The notes: generated by a model from the sequence alone, not told the origin. A stretch of 25,885 bases of DNA from Symsagittifera roscoffensis (GCF_963678635.1 NW_026970870.1:1-25885), one strand, 5' to 3'; shown: positions 10,740 through 20,149, counted from the stretch's first letter. Translations and numbers: made by a program.

Positions 10740-11620
10740 TTCAGCTTCAACCGGCGGATAACTTTTTGTGTCCAAGTGAATTTGCAATTAGTGCGAGTTG
10801 TGCAAACTTTGTGCGAACTTGCAATTAGTGAGTTAAAATGACAGATTCTCCTCTTCCATATTTCTCAAAATCTGTTCGACGGCTGATATATGTTCAATTT
10901 AGCTGCCTTTGTTTCTTGTACTACGTCATCCATAAATGCCTTTGCTTGTAGAAATTGGTGTAGGATTGCATCCGTTACTCCCTGGAACTCCGCAGGCATC
11001 TTCGTTAAGCCCGGTTTTAAATCTTTTCTTCCCGGTTGGTTAGCCCTCAATCAGTGAAAAACTACCTTGTACGCTCGTTCCCGGGTTAAGCAGTAGCTGT
11101 CCGTATGCGTACGTTAGTTTCATCGTTGAAGAAAATACGTCTCCCGTTTTTCCTTCACTTATCGTTTGCCCTACCGTATTTATTAGTTCCTCGATGTCAA
11201 GTCTCGGCTTAAAACTGATCCAGAAAGCTGATCCAGAGGCTCAAAATTACCGATAGAGAACATTGAGAGGGAGACAAACGAGCATATGGATAGCAGCGGC
11301 TCGCCAATTTCAATTTTTACCATCGGGGAGCTAAGTAAGTCCGGGATTAAAAAAACATGTCCTTTTCCGGTGCTGATGGAAACAATGTGTCCTTTTTTTC
11401 AAAAGTTTGCGAACATTTTTATCAGTTTTTTTGAGCATTGTTCGGACCCTTCTTCCCTTCTGTTGAACTGGGATTCGTTTTTTGAAAAACTGGGATTATA
11501 CCTTGTAGTTTCTGATTTTACCGCCCTATTTTTAATTTTAAATAGCTTACTAAAGTAGTGTTGTCTGTGGTGGTACTGACCCTGACATCACTGCAACGTC
11601 TTGGTCCCCCTAGATGGACA
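10740..11620 (-). pseudogene. Gypsy reverse transcriptase remnant
   Basis: Minus-strand segments in order are KIRNYKVQSQFFKKRIPVQQ with KGRR next (about 11480), an insertion of foreign-orientation sequence (11192-11345), DIEELINTVGQTISEGKTGD (about 11180) and TMKLTYAYGQLLL. In TMKL the catalytic Asp of motif A is Lys. After these come KPGLTKMPAEFQGVTDAILH and the YxDD-type box AFMDDVV (FMDD at 10925-10936). A frame change then leads to VEQILRNMEEENLSF and LTNCKFAQ. The RNase H domain that should follow is missing: RT runs within about 100 bases into the pre-integrase linker. Small repeats of GCAATTAGTG and GTGCGA words at 10785-10835 mark the scar. Confidence 0.8.
11192..11345 (+). repeat. 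Inverted protease-start fragment 1 in gypsy
   Basis: On the plus strand this carries the protease start (ATGGATAGCAGCGGC at 11286, reading MDSSGSPISIFTIGEL). That is opposite to the rest of the element. It matches the reverse complement of 12000-12115 and, in direct orientation, 11630-11780. The shared block includes a CTGATCCAGAAAGCTGATCC word found in the two plus-strand copies. Confidence 0.75.
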
Positions 11621-11629
11621 ACAGAAGGT

Positions 11630-11780
11630 ACCTGATGTCAAGCCTCGACTTGAAGCCGATCCAGAAAGCTGATCCAGACGCTCAAACTTACCGATAAAAA
11701 CAATGTGAGACAAACGAGCGTATGGATAGCAGCGGCTCGCCATTTTCAATATTTACCATCGGGTAGTTAAGGACGACTCT
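11630..11780 (+). repeat. Inverted protease-start fragment 2 in gypsy
   Basis: A second plus-oriented copy of the protease-start block, with ATGGATAGCAGCGGC at 11722. It is directly repeated with 11192-11345 and inverted relative to 12000-12115. It ends at the CATCGGG word near 11763 or shortly after, where normal minus-strand protease sequence resumes. Confidence 0.75.
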
Positions 11781-12110
11781 GAACACATTGTCCGGTGCTT
11801 TGTGGATCAGCTTCAAGCCGAGGCGTGACATCAAATACCTTCCAACAGTAGACAGTCTGCTTGAGCCGATCAACTTCATTTTGGCCTCAATGTACTCTCC
11901 AGACGTACTCGCATTGTCCCCAATAGGTGTAGTGGATTGTTTCCATAATCCCGGAATTCGTTGTCATCTGGTTGCAACTCGTTTAATTTCACTCCTGCAG
12001 TGACCAGAGTCCTCCTTAACTCCCCGATGGTATATATTGAAATTGTCGGGCCGCTGCTATCCATACGCTCGTTTGTCTCGTATTGTTTTTTTTCGGTAAT
12101 TTTGAGCCTG
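11690..12110 (-). pseudogene. Gypsy aspartic protease remnant
   Basis: The minus-strand frame 11876-12064 begins MDSSGPTISIYTIGEL, an aspartic-protease active-site neighbourhood. Related elements have D-S/T-G; here an extra Ser sits in the triad. It continues with ELQPDDNEFRDYGNNPLHLL. The C-terminal part lies in another frame at 11688-11879, with MKLIGSSRLSTVGRYLMSRL, where related proteases have IGRDxL. The protease would cut the Gag-Pol polyprotein. The frameshift and altered motifs make it inactive. Confidence 0.7.
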
Positions 12111-12115
12111 ATTAC
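12000..12115 (-). repeat. Original-orientation protease-start block
   Basis: Minus-strand copy of the block found inverted at 11192-11345 and 11630-11780. Shared words, read on the minus strand, are AGGCTCAAAATTACCG, GAGACAAACGAGCGTATGG and ATAGCAGCGGC. This copy is in the correct place for the protease, directly after gag, so it is probably the source of the other two. Confidence 0.75.
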
Positions 12116-12149
12116 AACGTAATCCCCCGAATTTACCGAGTACCATGAA

Positions 12150-12798
12150 TCATGTCACTCCTCAGGTTTTTTGACCCAGCCTACCGAGCTTTCAAGCCGT
12201 GATTGTATAACCTCCATGTCCTCGGATTCGCTCATATGTTGCTCTTCCTGGCCTTGGATTTGTCCAACTGCCGGAGGCCCTCGATTTCCATGTTTTCCTT
12301 TGCATGTCTTTGCATGTTGTCCTATTTTTCGGCAGAAATTGCAAGTTGCCTTTCTTGCTGGACATCTCGCAGTTGTAGCACTTTTTGTTTCCTTGTTGCG
12401 TTCCCCCTCGGAATTCGGGTCGCCCTCGGCACGGTCCTTGTCCGCGTTGCCTGCTATTCCGGTAAGCGTCTGGGATCGCTCCTTCTGGTTCTGCTTCATC
12501 CTGAAACGCTCCACTGGTTGCACTGTTCGGTGTCGTTCCTCTGAATGTCGATACATATATTTTTGCGCAACTGTCTCCTTGCTTGAAGAATAACGCTATA
12601 CGATACACCTCCTCCGGTGTTTTTGTCGATCTCAATAATTCGTTTTCGGCTTCCCGGTTCTTTATGTTCACAATGAATACGCTCCTTAAGATTTGTGCGT
12701 CTAATGTCCCAAAAAAGTATCGTGCCGCCACTCCACTTACGACCGAATGGAATTGTTCCAATCACTCCCAGATGTGTTGCTTTCTTGCCAGCAATTAG
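12150..12798 (-). pseudogene. Gypsy Gag remnant with zinc knuckle
   Basis: Open segments lie at 12192-12761 and 12155-12556 in two overlapping frames. The capsid-like part reads RSTKTPEEVYRIALFFKQGD with AKIYVSTFRGT shortly after. The first knuckle begins KCYNCE and then breaks. In the other frame CPARKATCNFCRKIGQHAKT is followed by C, giving a CX2CX4HX4C zinc knuckle (12302-12343) that would bind RNA during particle assembly. The N-terminal half of Gag is absent, and the sequence ends near 12800 without an LTR. Confidence 0.8.
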
Positions 12799-12989
12799 AA
12801 CGTCTCAAACGTTTTTTTCCGCTCTTTTTTGAGCTTTTTGTTTTGATTTCTCCTGAATCTTTTTGAGCCAACTCCTGGCATTTTTTTCATCTTTTTAAAT
12901 GAGCTAGTTCAAAAAGGCTCTAAAATGAGCTGATTAAGAAGGCTCTAAAATGGCAAAAACTAGCCAAAACACACACCTTCAGCGCAACA

Positions 12990-14837
12990 ACCATGATATA
13001 TATTATTAGATGCCAATCAGTTCGTACAACTACTATAGATGATATGTTTGCTCCAGATGTGTGTGATTATGATTTAATATGCAGCAACAAACATATTTCC
13101 TGATGATAAAAAAACTGTTGTTGTTAGGTGATTTCAATTTTCACCAACAATAAATTCCAGTAAAACTCCGGGGAACCACATCGACTTGACAAAAAAAACT
13201 ACAGCAGTATTTTTTTTGCCCTAATTTTTCCGAACTCTTGGAAAACATTTTTAAAGAAACTCACCAAAAACATGTGCAAAAAACCTTTGATATGCGAAGA
13301 CATTCATACCCACACTGGACCCAATCTAAATTATTCTGAATAAAAAAAAACCACAACAAAATTTGAAGCTTAACAAATTAGTTCATCCAAACGTTCAAAA
13401 TAGATGCGGGAAATTGAAAACCATCGAAAATTTTTTGAAACAATCTGGGGAAAATACAATCCTTCGAAAAACGGAAACTAGGCTTCAACCCGATTTCACC
13501 TCAAACTGATTGACGGATGAATCTAGTCTAGTTATCAGTTGTTTAAGCAAGATGGGTCCAACAAAAAAACCAATGGCGGCGGTTTACTTCGGAGCACACC
13601 TACAAAATTCATTATTGTGTTAAGAGATCACATACAATATTCTAACAGCAGCATTACTGAGAGTTTTTGGGCAGAATTTAGTTTTTGTTCTTATCAAAAG
13701 AAACGAGTTTTTTTAGAACCCTGCCTGTTCTTTGAAAATTAGACTCACTGATCTCTTCCTTGAAAATTAAGCCTGTGGCATTGACTCCATAAACAGTGAA
13801 AACAAAGCCATTAACGAGAAATCATAATGTAAAAAAAAATTGAACAACAAGGCCCTAAGTTGCTTAGAGCCTGTCATAAACCAGTGCGGACTAAAATAGC
13901 TTAAACAAGGGTTCCGACTAGAATAAGTACCGTTCAAACTTGAGAAAGCCCCATATATTAATTGATCAGTGACGTAGATAGGAAAGAGGTGGTTGTAGGG
14001 GATGTAAAGATCTCATCGAATCATTTTTGCACTTTTGGGTTTCTTCATACAAAGTTTAAAGAAACAAATGTATTTAAAAAAATAACAAAAAACCATACAA
14101 CAAAAATCAGTTCCAAGAGCTTTTTGAGAAAATCGAATTGGAATCCAATACTACAACTCGAAGATCCCGATGAACAACATAAACAGTTTGACTCTTTATT
14201 CTCATCAGCATTAAGCATGTGTGCGCCTCTGAAAATTGTGTTTAACAGGAAACCGCCTAGTCATTTTTAAATCAATTGCAGAAACTGCCTGCATCATTAC
14301 AGTCCTTACTACAAGAAAAAAATCAAGCTAAAAAAAATCTGAAAATTGATAAGCAGCTGAAGCAAAAGCAAATTCCATTGAAACTTAAAAAGTTTTACGT
14401 TGAACTAAAAAACTGTCTAGAACAACAAACCAGTCATTTTGTAACTTTCTTCAAAACTACCGTGATAAATAGAAACTTATCAACATTTTGAAAAACAAGG
14501 TAATTTGCATTTCAACGGTTTGTTTTCTTGAAAATTCAATTGGCGATTTGTTAACAGACAAAAAAATTGATCGTCAATCCCTTCAATTACAAGTTTTCTA
14601 CTCTGGGCAAAAACTATGGTGAAAACACAATATTTAACGCCGGTTTACTGCCTGATAGGCAACATACACTTGAAATATGTTTCAAGTGTATGTTGCTTCG
14701 CTTCATATGTTGCTTCGCTTCATATGTTGCTTCGCTTCATATGTTGCTTCGCTTCGCTTCATTCAAAAAGATCAAATCTATCAACTAATATAATTCACCG
14801 GGGCCGTCAAAAACACCAGCAATAGCCCCTAAAGGCG
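12990..14837 (+). mobile_element. LINE, copy A: endonuclease and linker part, RT missing
   Basis: On the plus strand a worn endonuclease (EEP family) is visible, with LLLLGDFNFH near 13120-13145 holding the GDFN motif. Later comes a C-terminal motif relic, ISDVDRKEVVVG (13962 onwards), where active enzymes have SDH, so the catalytic His is lost. The linker between endonuclease and RT follows in 13962-14270 (LEDPDEQHKQFDSLFSSALS) and 14276-14491 (LPASLQSLLQEKNQAKKN), with a frame change between them. The copy stops at 14837 where gypsy copy 2 begins, so it never reaches RT. The part from 13217 is closely repeated at 16158 onwards. Confidence 0.75.
14661..14757 (+). repeat. Hairpin plus 17-base tandem array inside LINE copy A
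   Basis: A perfect 15-base inverted repeat lies at 14661-14675 and 14680-14694 around a 4-base loop. It runs straight into four units of ATGTTGCTTCGCTTCAT (starts 14690, 14707, 14724, 14741). LINE copy B has only the left arm followed by a single GCTTCGCTTCATT, so this array arose in copy A. The open frames over it are repeat artefacts. Confidence 0.9.
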
Positions 14838-16157
14838 GTTACTCATTTGAACTGTGTGCACAATATCCGACACTATGATGGACTTTAGTAGTTTTTACCT
14901 GTTAAGATTTTTTATCCATTACAGCACGACCTCCGGTGGTACTGTTCACTTGACGCCGATGGTTCCACTTTTGGCCTGATCGCCAGCTCCACGCCCTGGT
15001 TTTTATCTGGTCTTCCGCCAGTCGTTATGGGTGGTGCCTGCTTTCATTTTGTCCGTATTTGACCTGATCCCACAGTTCGTATCTGCCGGGTGCGAGGTCT
15101 CGATCACATAAACAAGAGTGTTTTGAGCGTACTCTAGCCCATTTTAGATTCTTTAAGGAGGCCTTCGTTGTTAAGTTGCTAAGCACCGTATTTGCCTTCC
15201 GACCGTGTTGAGCTTCAATTGAGGCTAATTTTAGCCTGGGGTTGCTGGCAGTTCTTAGAGCTCCGAGGGCCTTTCGAACAATTTCTCCCAAGGTTCGAAT
15301 TTTTCTTCTCGCGCGTAAGTAAGTACTGAGTTCTTCAGACTGCTAATTCTTCGTTCGACGCATCCCGTTGCTGAGTGATCGTTCACTGGTGATGAGGCTT
15401 TCTTGGTTCCTTTCCCCATTACAAAAACTTTCAACATCTTTGGACATGAAATTTGACCCTTGGTCGACACGGATCTGTTGTGATAGGTCGGGTGTGCTTA
15501 TATAATTTTTTAGAAACTTTAGGATTCTATCGAACCTATTTGAACTGCAAACCATGGCCGATGTCATCTTGAGAATTGGTCTAGCGCTACGAAAACCTAC
15601 TTCTCAGAATCACTTAGGTTGGCGATCGGCCTCAAAAATCTAACTGTTTTGACTAACTTGGTTCTTTTGGTTCGAGTATTTTCCCTAAATCCCCTTTTGG
15701 ATACAAATTTTTCAAGTTCCTACAGCCTATGTGCGCTCTCGGCAATTTTCCTCTATCGATGCTAGACTGGCCATATATCCTGGGACGCCTCGTACATGAT
15801 AGATTTTCCATGAAAATAATAGTGTAATCTGTTGTTCACCGCTGCTGCGTGTAAGGTATTCGGAATCAGCAGCTTCTCGTCCATCCAGGGGCATCCAATT
15901 TACCTGAAAGTTTTGGGCGTAGAACTTGCTCCTTGTGTAAGATTTGTTATGTATATCAGGCTCTTTGATTTTAATCATTTCTATAATCTCTTCTAATTGA
16001 GGGTCTGCAGGGTCTTGGGTTTCTATAATTCTAAGATTGATTAGCTCTGGGATGGCGCCTTATTTAATTAATTTTTTTAATTTTGCGTAATTCTCGACTT
16101 AATAGTATTTTCAACTTCAGCCGGCGGATAACTTTTTGTGTCCTAGTGAACTTGCAA
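14838..16157 (-). mobile_element. Ty3/gypsy remnant, copy 2 (integrase end only)
   Basis: A near-identical copy of 9447-10795. It starts abruptly after LINE copy A at 14837 and ends abruptly at LINE copy B near 16157, where GAACTTGCAACT is joined to TGCCCTAATTTT. The gag, protease and most of RT present in copy 1 are missing. Confidence 0.85.
15025..16070 (-). pseudogene. Gypsy integrase remnant, copy 2
   Basis: Same domain order as copy 1. The second catalytic Asp is kept here (IRVDQGSNFMSKD; Asp codon 15463-15465), and the tyrosine in FLKNYISTPD is kept where copy 1 has a stop. The first catalytic Asp region is already altered, as in copy 1 (VRFLRPI). The zinc-binding part is damaged by a small deletion near 15765 that removes the IWYP stretch kept in copy 1. 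VERRISSLKN and the C-terminal EAQHGRKANTVLS survive, with a frameshift near 15270-15290. It is inactive. Confidence 0.85.
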
Positions 16158-19123
16158 CTTGCCCTAATTTTTTCGAACTCTTGGAAAACATTTTAAAAGA
16201 AACTCACCAAAATCATGTGCAAAAAACCTTTGATATAGGAAGACATTCATACCCACACTGGACCCAATCTAAATTATTCTGAATAAAAAAAAACCACAAC
16301 AAAATTTGAAGCTTAACAAATTAGTTCATCCAAACGTTCAAAATAGATGCGGGAAATTGAAAACCATCGAAAATTTTTTGAAACAATCTGGGGAAAATAC
16401 AGTCCTTCGAAAAACGGAAACTAGGCTTCAACCCGATTTCACCTCAAACTGATTGACGGATGAATCTAGTCTAGTTATCAGTTGTTTAAGCAAGATGGGT
16501 CCAACAAAAAACCAATGGCGGCGGTTTACTTCGGAGCACACCTACAAAATTCATTATTGTGTTAAGAGATCACATACAATATTCTAACAGCAGCATCACT
16601 GAGAGTTTTTGGGCAGAATTTAGTTTTTGTTCTTATCAAAAGAAACGAGTTTTTTTAGAATTCTGCCTGTTCTTTGAAAATTAGACTCACTGATCTCTTC
16701 CTTGAAAATTAAGCCTGTGGCATTGACTCCATAATCAGTGAAAACAAAGCCATTATCTTAATGAGAAATCATAATGTAAAAAAAATTGAACAACAAGGCC
16801 CTAAGTTGCTTAGAGCCTGTCATAAACCAGTGCGGACTAAAATAGCTTAAACAAGGGTTCCGACTAGAATAGGTACCGTTCAAACTTGAGAAAGCCCCAT
16901 ATATTAATTGATCAGTGACGTAGATAGGAAAGAGGTGGTTGTAGGGGATGTAAAGATCTCATCGAATCATTTTTGCACTTTTGGGTTTCTTCATACAAAG
17001 TTTAAAGAAACAAATGTATTTAAAAAAAAACAAAAAACAATACAACAAAAATCAGTTCCAAGAGCTTTTTGAGAAAATCGAATTAGAATCCAATACTACA
17101 ACTCGAAGATCCCGATGAACAACATAAACAGTTTGACACTTTATTCTCATCAGCATTAAGCATGTGTGCGCCTCTGAAAATTGTGTTTAACAGGAAACCG
17201 CCTAGTCATTTTTAAATCAATTGCAGAAACTGCCTGCATCATTACAGTCCTTACTACAAGAAAAAAATCAAGCTAAAAAAATCTGAAAATTGATAAGCAG
17301 CTGAAGCAAAAGCAAATTCCATTAAAACTTAAAAAATTTTACGTTGAACTAAAAATTTCTCTAGAACAACAAACCTGTCATTTTGTAACTTTCTTCAAAA
17401 CTACCGTGATAAATAGAAACTTATCAACATTTTGAAAAACAAGGTAATTTGCATTTCAACGCATTGTTTTCTTGAAAATTCAATTGGCGATTTGTTAGCA
17501 GACAAAAAAATTGATCGTCAATCCCTTCAATTACAAGTTTTCTACTCTGGGCAAAAACTATGGTGAAATCATAATATTTAACGCCGGTTCACTGCCTGAT
17601 AGGCAACATACACTTGAAAAGTTTGAGCTTCGCTTCATTAACCACAAAGATCAAATCTATCAACTAAAATAATTCACTGGGGCCGTCAAAAACACCAACA
17701 ATAGCCCCTAAAGGCGCTGCTGGTGTTATAGTTTCATCTCTTAGATCAATTTCAAATTTTGTTTTGGCCACAAACAGTTTCGATCAATGCTGAAACCCGC
17801 TCATGTAATACCCATGTTTGAAAATGTAACCACGCCAAAGCTTAAAATTATAAATTTGAATAAAATGTAACCACGCCAAAGACCAAAACCTTTAACTCCA
17901 ATTATCTGAAAAGTCTTAGAACAGTTACTACAAAAACAGATGATTCTTTATTTAAGCAAAAACAATCTTGATTCTGAAAGTCAATTCGGGTTCCGTCAGC
18001 GCTCCACTATAATTGATGCGCTTTTAAAGTTCACAGACGATTTAAAATCTAATATCGATAAAAACTTATACACCTGTAAACTTAATTTCGTTGATCAGTC
18101 AAAAGGTTTTGATTGATTTTCACCTGTCATTCTTTTAAGAAAACCAGAGGAGCAATGGGTACCTCAAGGCAGGATATTCGGACCGCTCCTTTTCAACGTT
18201 TTTGTAAATGATCTGGACAAACAGCTAGAGATCAACTGCAAAATTATACAATGTGCAGACGATACATTGAATAATTTCCCAAACTCGAGCTTAATCTTTA
18301 AGAAAACAAACCTAGAATTTGACCTAAATAGACTGCTAATGTTATTCAGAAGTCACAAATTTTTTTTGAACGAAGACTAAACAAAGTTTATCATCTTTGC
18401 AAAATCTCGAATGAGAGCAAGTCAAGAAATACAAATCATAGCAAGAGCAGAGTCTAAATTCAATGAAACGAATCAAGTTAAATACTAAGGAGTCAATCTT
18501 GACAATATAGTAACAAGGGAGCTGGAATTTAACAACGTCTTACGCAAAATTGCAACAACAATAAGAGTCCTAGCTCAACTTAAGAGCTCACTGCCATTTA
18601 TATACAAGATTACAATCCTGTAAAATCTAGTTCTCAGCCAGCTTAATTTTTCACTGCCACTGTTGGTTGGCATTCGAAAAAATCCGATCAAAACCTTAGA
18701 CACAAACTAATGAGGCCGTTAAAAATGCTTTTTTTTTGAAAGCAAACTCTCTCTGAAAACAAACCACAAAACTATTTCTAAACATCCCAGAGTAAGATAT
18801 TACACTCTAATTTTTTTCACAACTCGATACATCAGAAATTACCGCGTTTCAGGAAGTTTATTTCAATTCAACCATGACAAGCATGTACACAGTCAAACTT
18901 TTTTTTATAAAGCTTGCAATTGGTTTAATTTCTTGCCTGAAAACTAAAAGACACAACATCCTATCTTCTATTCGAAAAACAACTGAACAAACGTTATTCA
19001 GAATTGTTTGATAACTCCAAAGAGCAGCCAATTTTCGATAACATAGGCGCTACGCGCAATACACCGAAGGCATAGAAACTGAAGCAAAAACCAAACAACT
19101 TGAACAACTAATAATTGAAGAAT
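16158..19123 (+). mobile_element. LINE, copy B: endonuclease tail through reverse transcriptase to 3' end
   Basis: The part 16158-17715 repeats LINE copy A with small changes and lacks the GDFN region. From 17716 the element continues with sequence absent from copy A: the RT domain and C-terminal region, down to an end near 19123. A 76-base minisatellite starts there at once. Copies A and B together show the element's layout of endonuclease, linker, RT and C-terminal domain. Confidence 0.8.
17716..19123 (+). pseudogene. LINE reverse transcriptase and C-terminal region, copy B
   Basis: One frame (codons starting 17898) is readable without a frameshift to about 18620. It holds KVLEQLLQKQ, SQFGFRQRSTIIDALLKF, the motif-A piece FVDQSKGFD, WVPQGRIFGPLLFNVFVNDL, and the catalytic box CADDT (18252-18266). 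The thumb-like part has LEFNNVLRKIATTIRVLAQL. Five in-frame stops (17907, 18114, 18378, 18486, 18621) look like single substitutions. Between ILLRKPEE and VPQG (about 18145-18158) roughly forty residues usual in this family are missing. Farther on, VRYYTLIF, YKACNWFNFLPEN and EGIETEAKTKQLEQLIIEE mark the C-terminal end. The motif style suggests the Jockey/CR1 group; the clade is not certain. Confidence 0.85.
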
Positions 19124-20110
19124 AACAGTTCTAGAACAAAAAATCGTACTAATACATGTATAGCTTAAATTTTTGATATATCAACGAAGATCATAAAATA
19201 ACACTTCTAGAACTAAAAATCGTACTAACACATGTATACACCAAAATTTTGCTATATCGAGAAAGAGCCTGAAATAACAGTTCTAGAACTAAAAATCGTA
19301 CTAACACATGTATAGGTTAAATTTTTGATATATCAACGAAGATCATAAAATAACACTTCTAGAACTAAAAATCGTACTAACACATGTATACACCAAAATT
19401 TTACTATATTGACAAAGAGCCTGAAATAACAGTTTGTGAGCTGAAAATCGTACGAACACATGTATACACCAAAATTTTGCTATATTGGCAAAGATCATGA
19501 AATAACAGTTCGAGAGCTAAAAATCGTACTAACACATGTATACGTCAAACTTTTGATATATTGACAAAGATCATGGAATAACAGTTCTAGAGCTAAAAAT
19601 CGTACTAACTCATGTATACACCAAAATTTTGCTATATTGACAAAGATCATGGAATAACAGTTCGAGAATCAAAAATGGTACTAACACATGTATACAATAA
19701 AATTTTGATATATTGACAAAGATCATGAAATAACAGTTCGAGAACTAAAAATCGTAATAACACATATATACACTAAAATTTTTTTGATATATTGACATAG
19801 ATCATAAAATAACAGTTCGAGAACTAAAAATGGTACTAACACATGTATACGCTAAAATATTGCTATATTGACGAAGAGCCTGAAATAACAATTCTAGAGC
19901 TAAAATCGTACTAACACATGTATACACCAATGTTCTGCTATATCGACAAAGAGCCTGAATAAACGTTGTAGAACTAAAAATCTTACAAACACATATATAC
20001 ACCAAAATTTTGCTATATTGACAAAGAGCCTGAAATATTGACAAAGGACCTGAAATAACAATCGTAGAACTAAATGTCGTACTTACGCATTGTAGATCAA
20101 TTTCTATAGC
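19124..20110 (+). repeat. Minisatellite with ~76-base monomer, about 13 copies
   Basis: The landmark ACATGTATA recurs at 19155, 19230, 19306, 19382, 19458, 19534, 19610, 19686, 19762, 19841, 19916 and 19991, nearly always 75-76 bases apart. Each unit has ATAACAGTTCKAGARCTAAAA, TCGTACTAACACATGTATA and GCTATATTGACAAAG words. The first four units alternate between two subtypes: GAAGATCATAAAATAACAC, and GAGCCTGAAATAACAG after TATACACCAAAATTTT. This gives a two-unit higher-order period. The minus-strand open frame 19802-20125 is only repeat translation. Confidence 0.95.
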
Positions 20111-20149
20111 TATAATAAAATACAAAAGATTGTGTTTGTATGTGTAGCA

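Larger units (their letters stand above)
8640..12800 (-). mobile_element. Ty3/gypsy-type LTR retroelement remnant, copy 1
   Basis: Minus-strand remnants occur in the order gag (12.8-12.15 kb), protease (12.1-11.7), RT (11.6-10.74) and integrase (10.68-9.64), which is the gypsy pol order with integrase last. All are broken by stops and frameshifts. RNase H is absent, the gag start is cut off, and I found no long terminal repeats on either side. The 9447-10800 part has a close copy at 14838-16157. Confidence 0.8.
9447..14837 (+). repeat. Tandem duplication unit, copy 1 (about 5.39 kb)
   Basis: This unit contains the gypsy remnant from its integrase tail up to gag and then the front half of a LINE. 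Its left end (GTTACTCATTT...) matches 14838 onwards, and its right part matches 16158-17715. The copies are near-identical with scattered substitutions and small indels. Confidence 0.75.
14838..17715 (+). repeat. Tandem duplication unit, copy 2 (internally deleted)
   Basis: Corresponds to 9447-14837 with 10796-13216 absent. The LINE similarity ends at TAGCCCCTAAAGGCG (17702-17716), which is exactly where copy 1 breaks off (about 14823-14837). The LINE then runs on into RT. Confidence 0.75.

Noticed and set aside
12171-12798. Plus-strand frames opposite gag (up to 140 codons)
   Set aside because: Shadows: the minus strand holds the zinc knuckle and capsid-like motifs, and the plus translations show no domain.
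8640-12990. Long terminal repeats of the gypsy element
   Set aside because: I compared the sequences beyond gag (12800-12990) and below 8640 and saw no matching direct repeats; the element seems truncated at both ends.
14567-14825. Two Cys/Phe-rich plus-strand frames
   Set aside because: They are produced by the 17-base tandem array and hairpin, which LINE copy B lacks.
19802-20125. 107-codon minus-strand open frame
   Set aside because: It lies inside the 76-base minisatellite and its protein repeats with the array.
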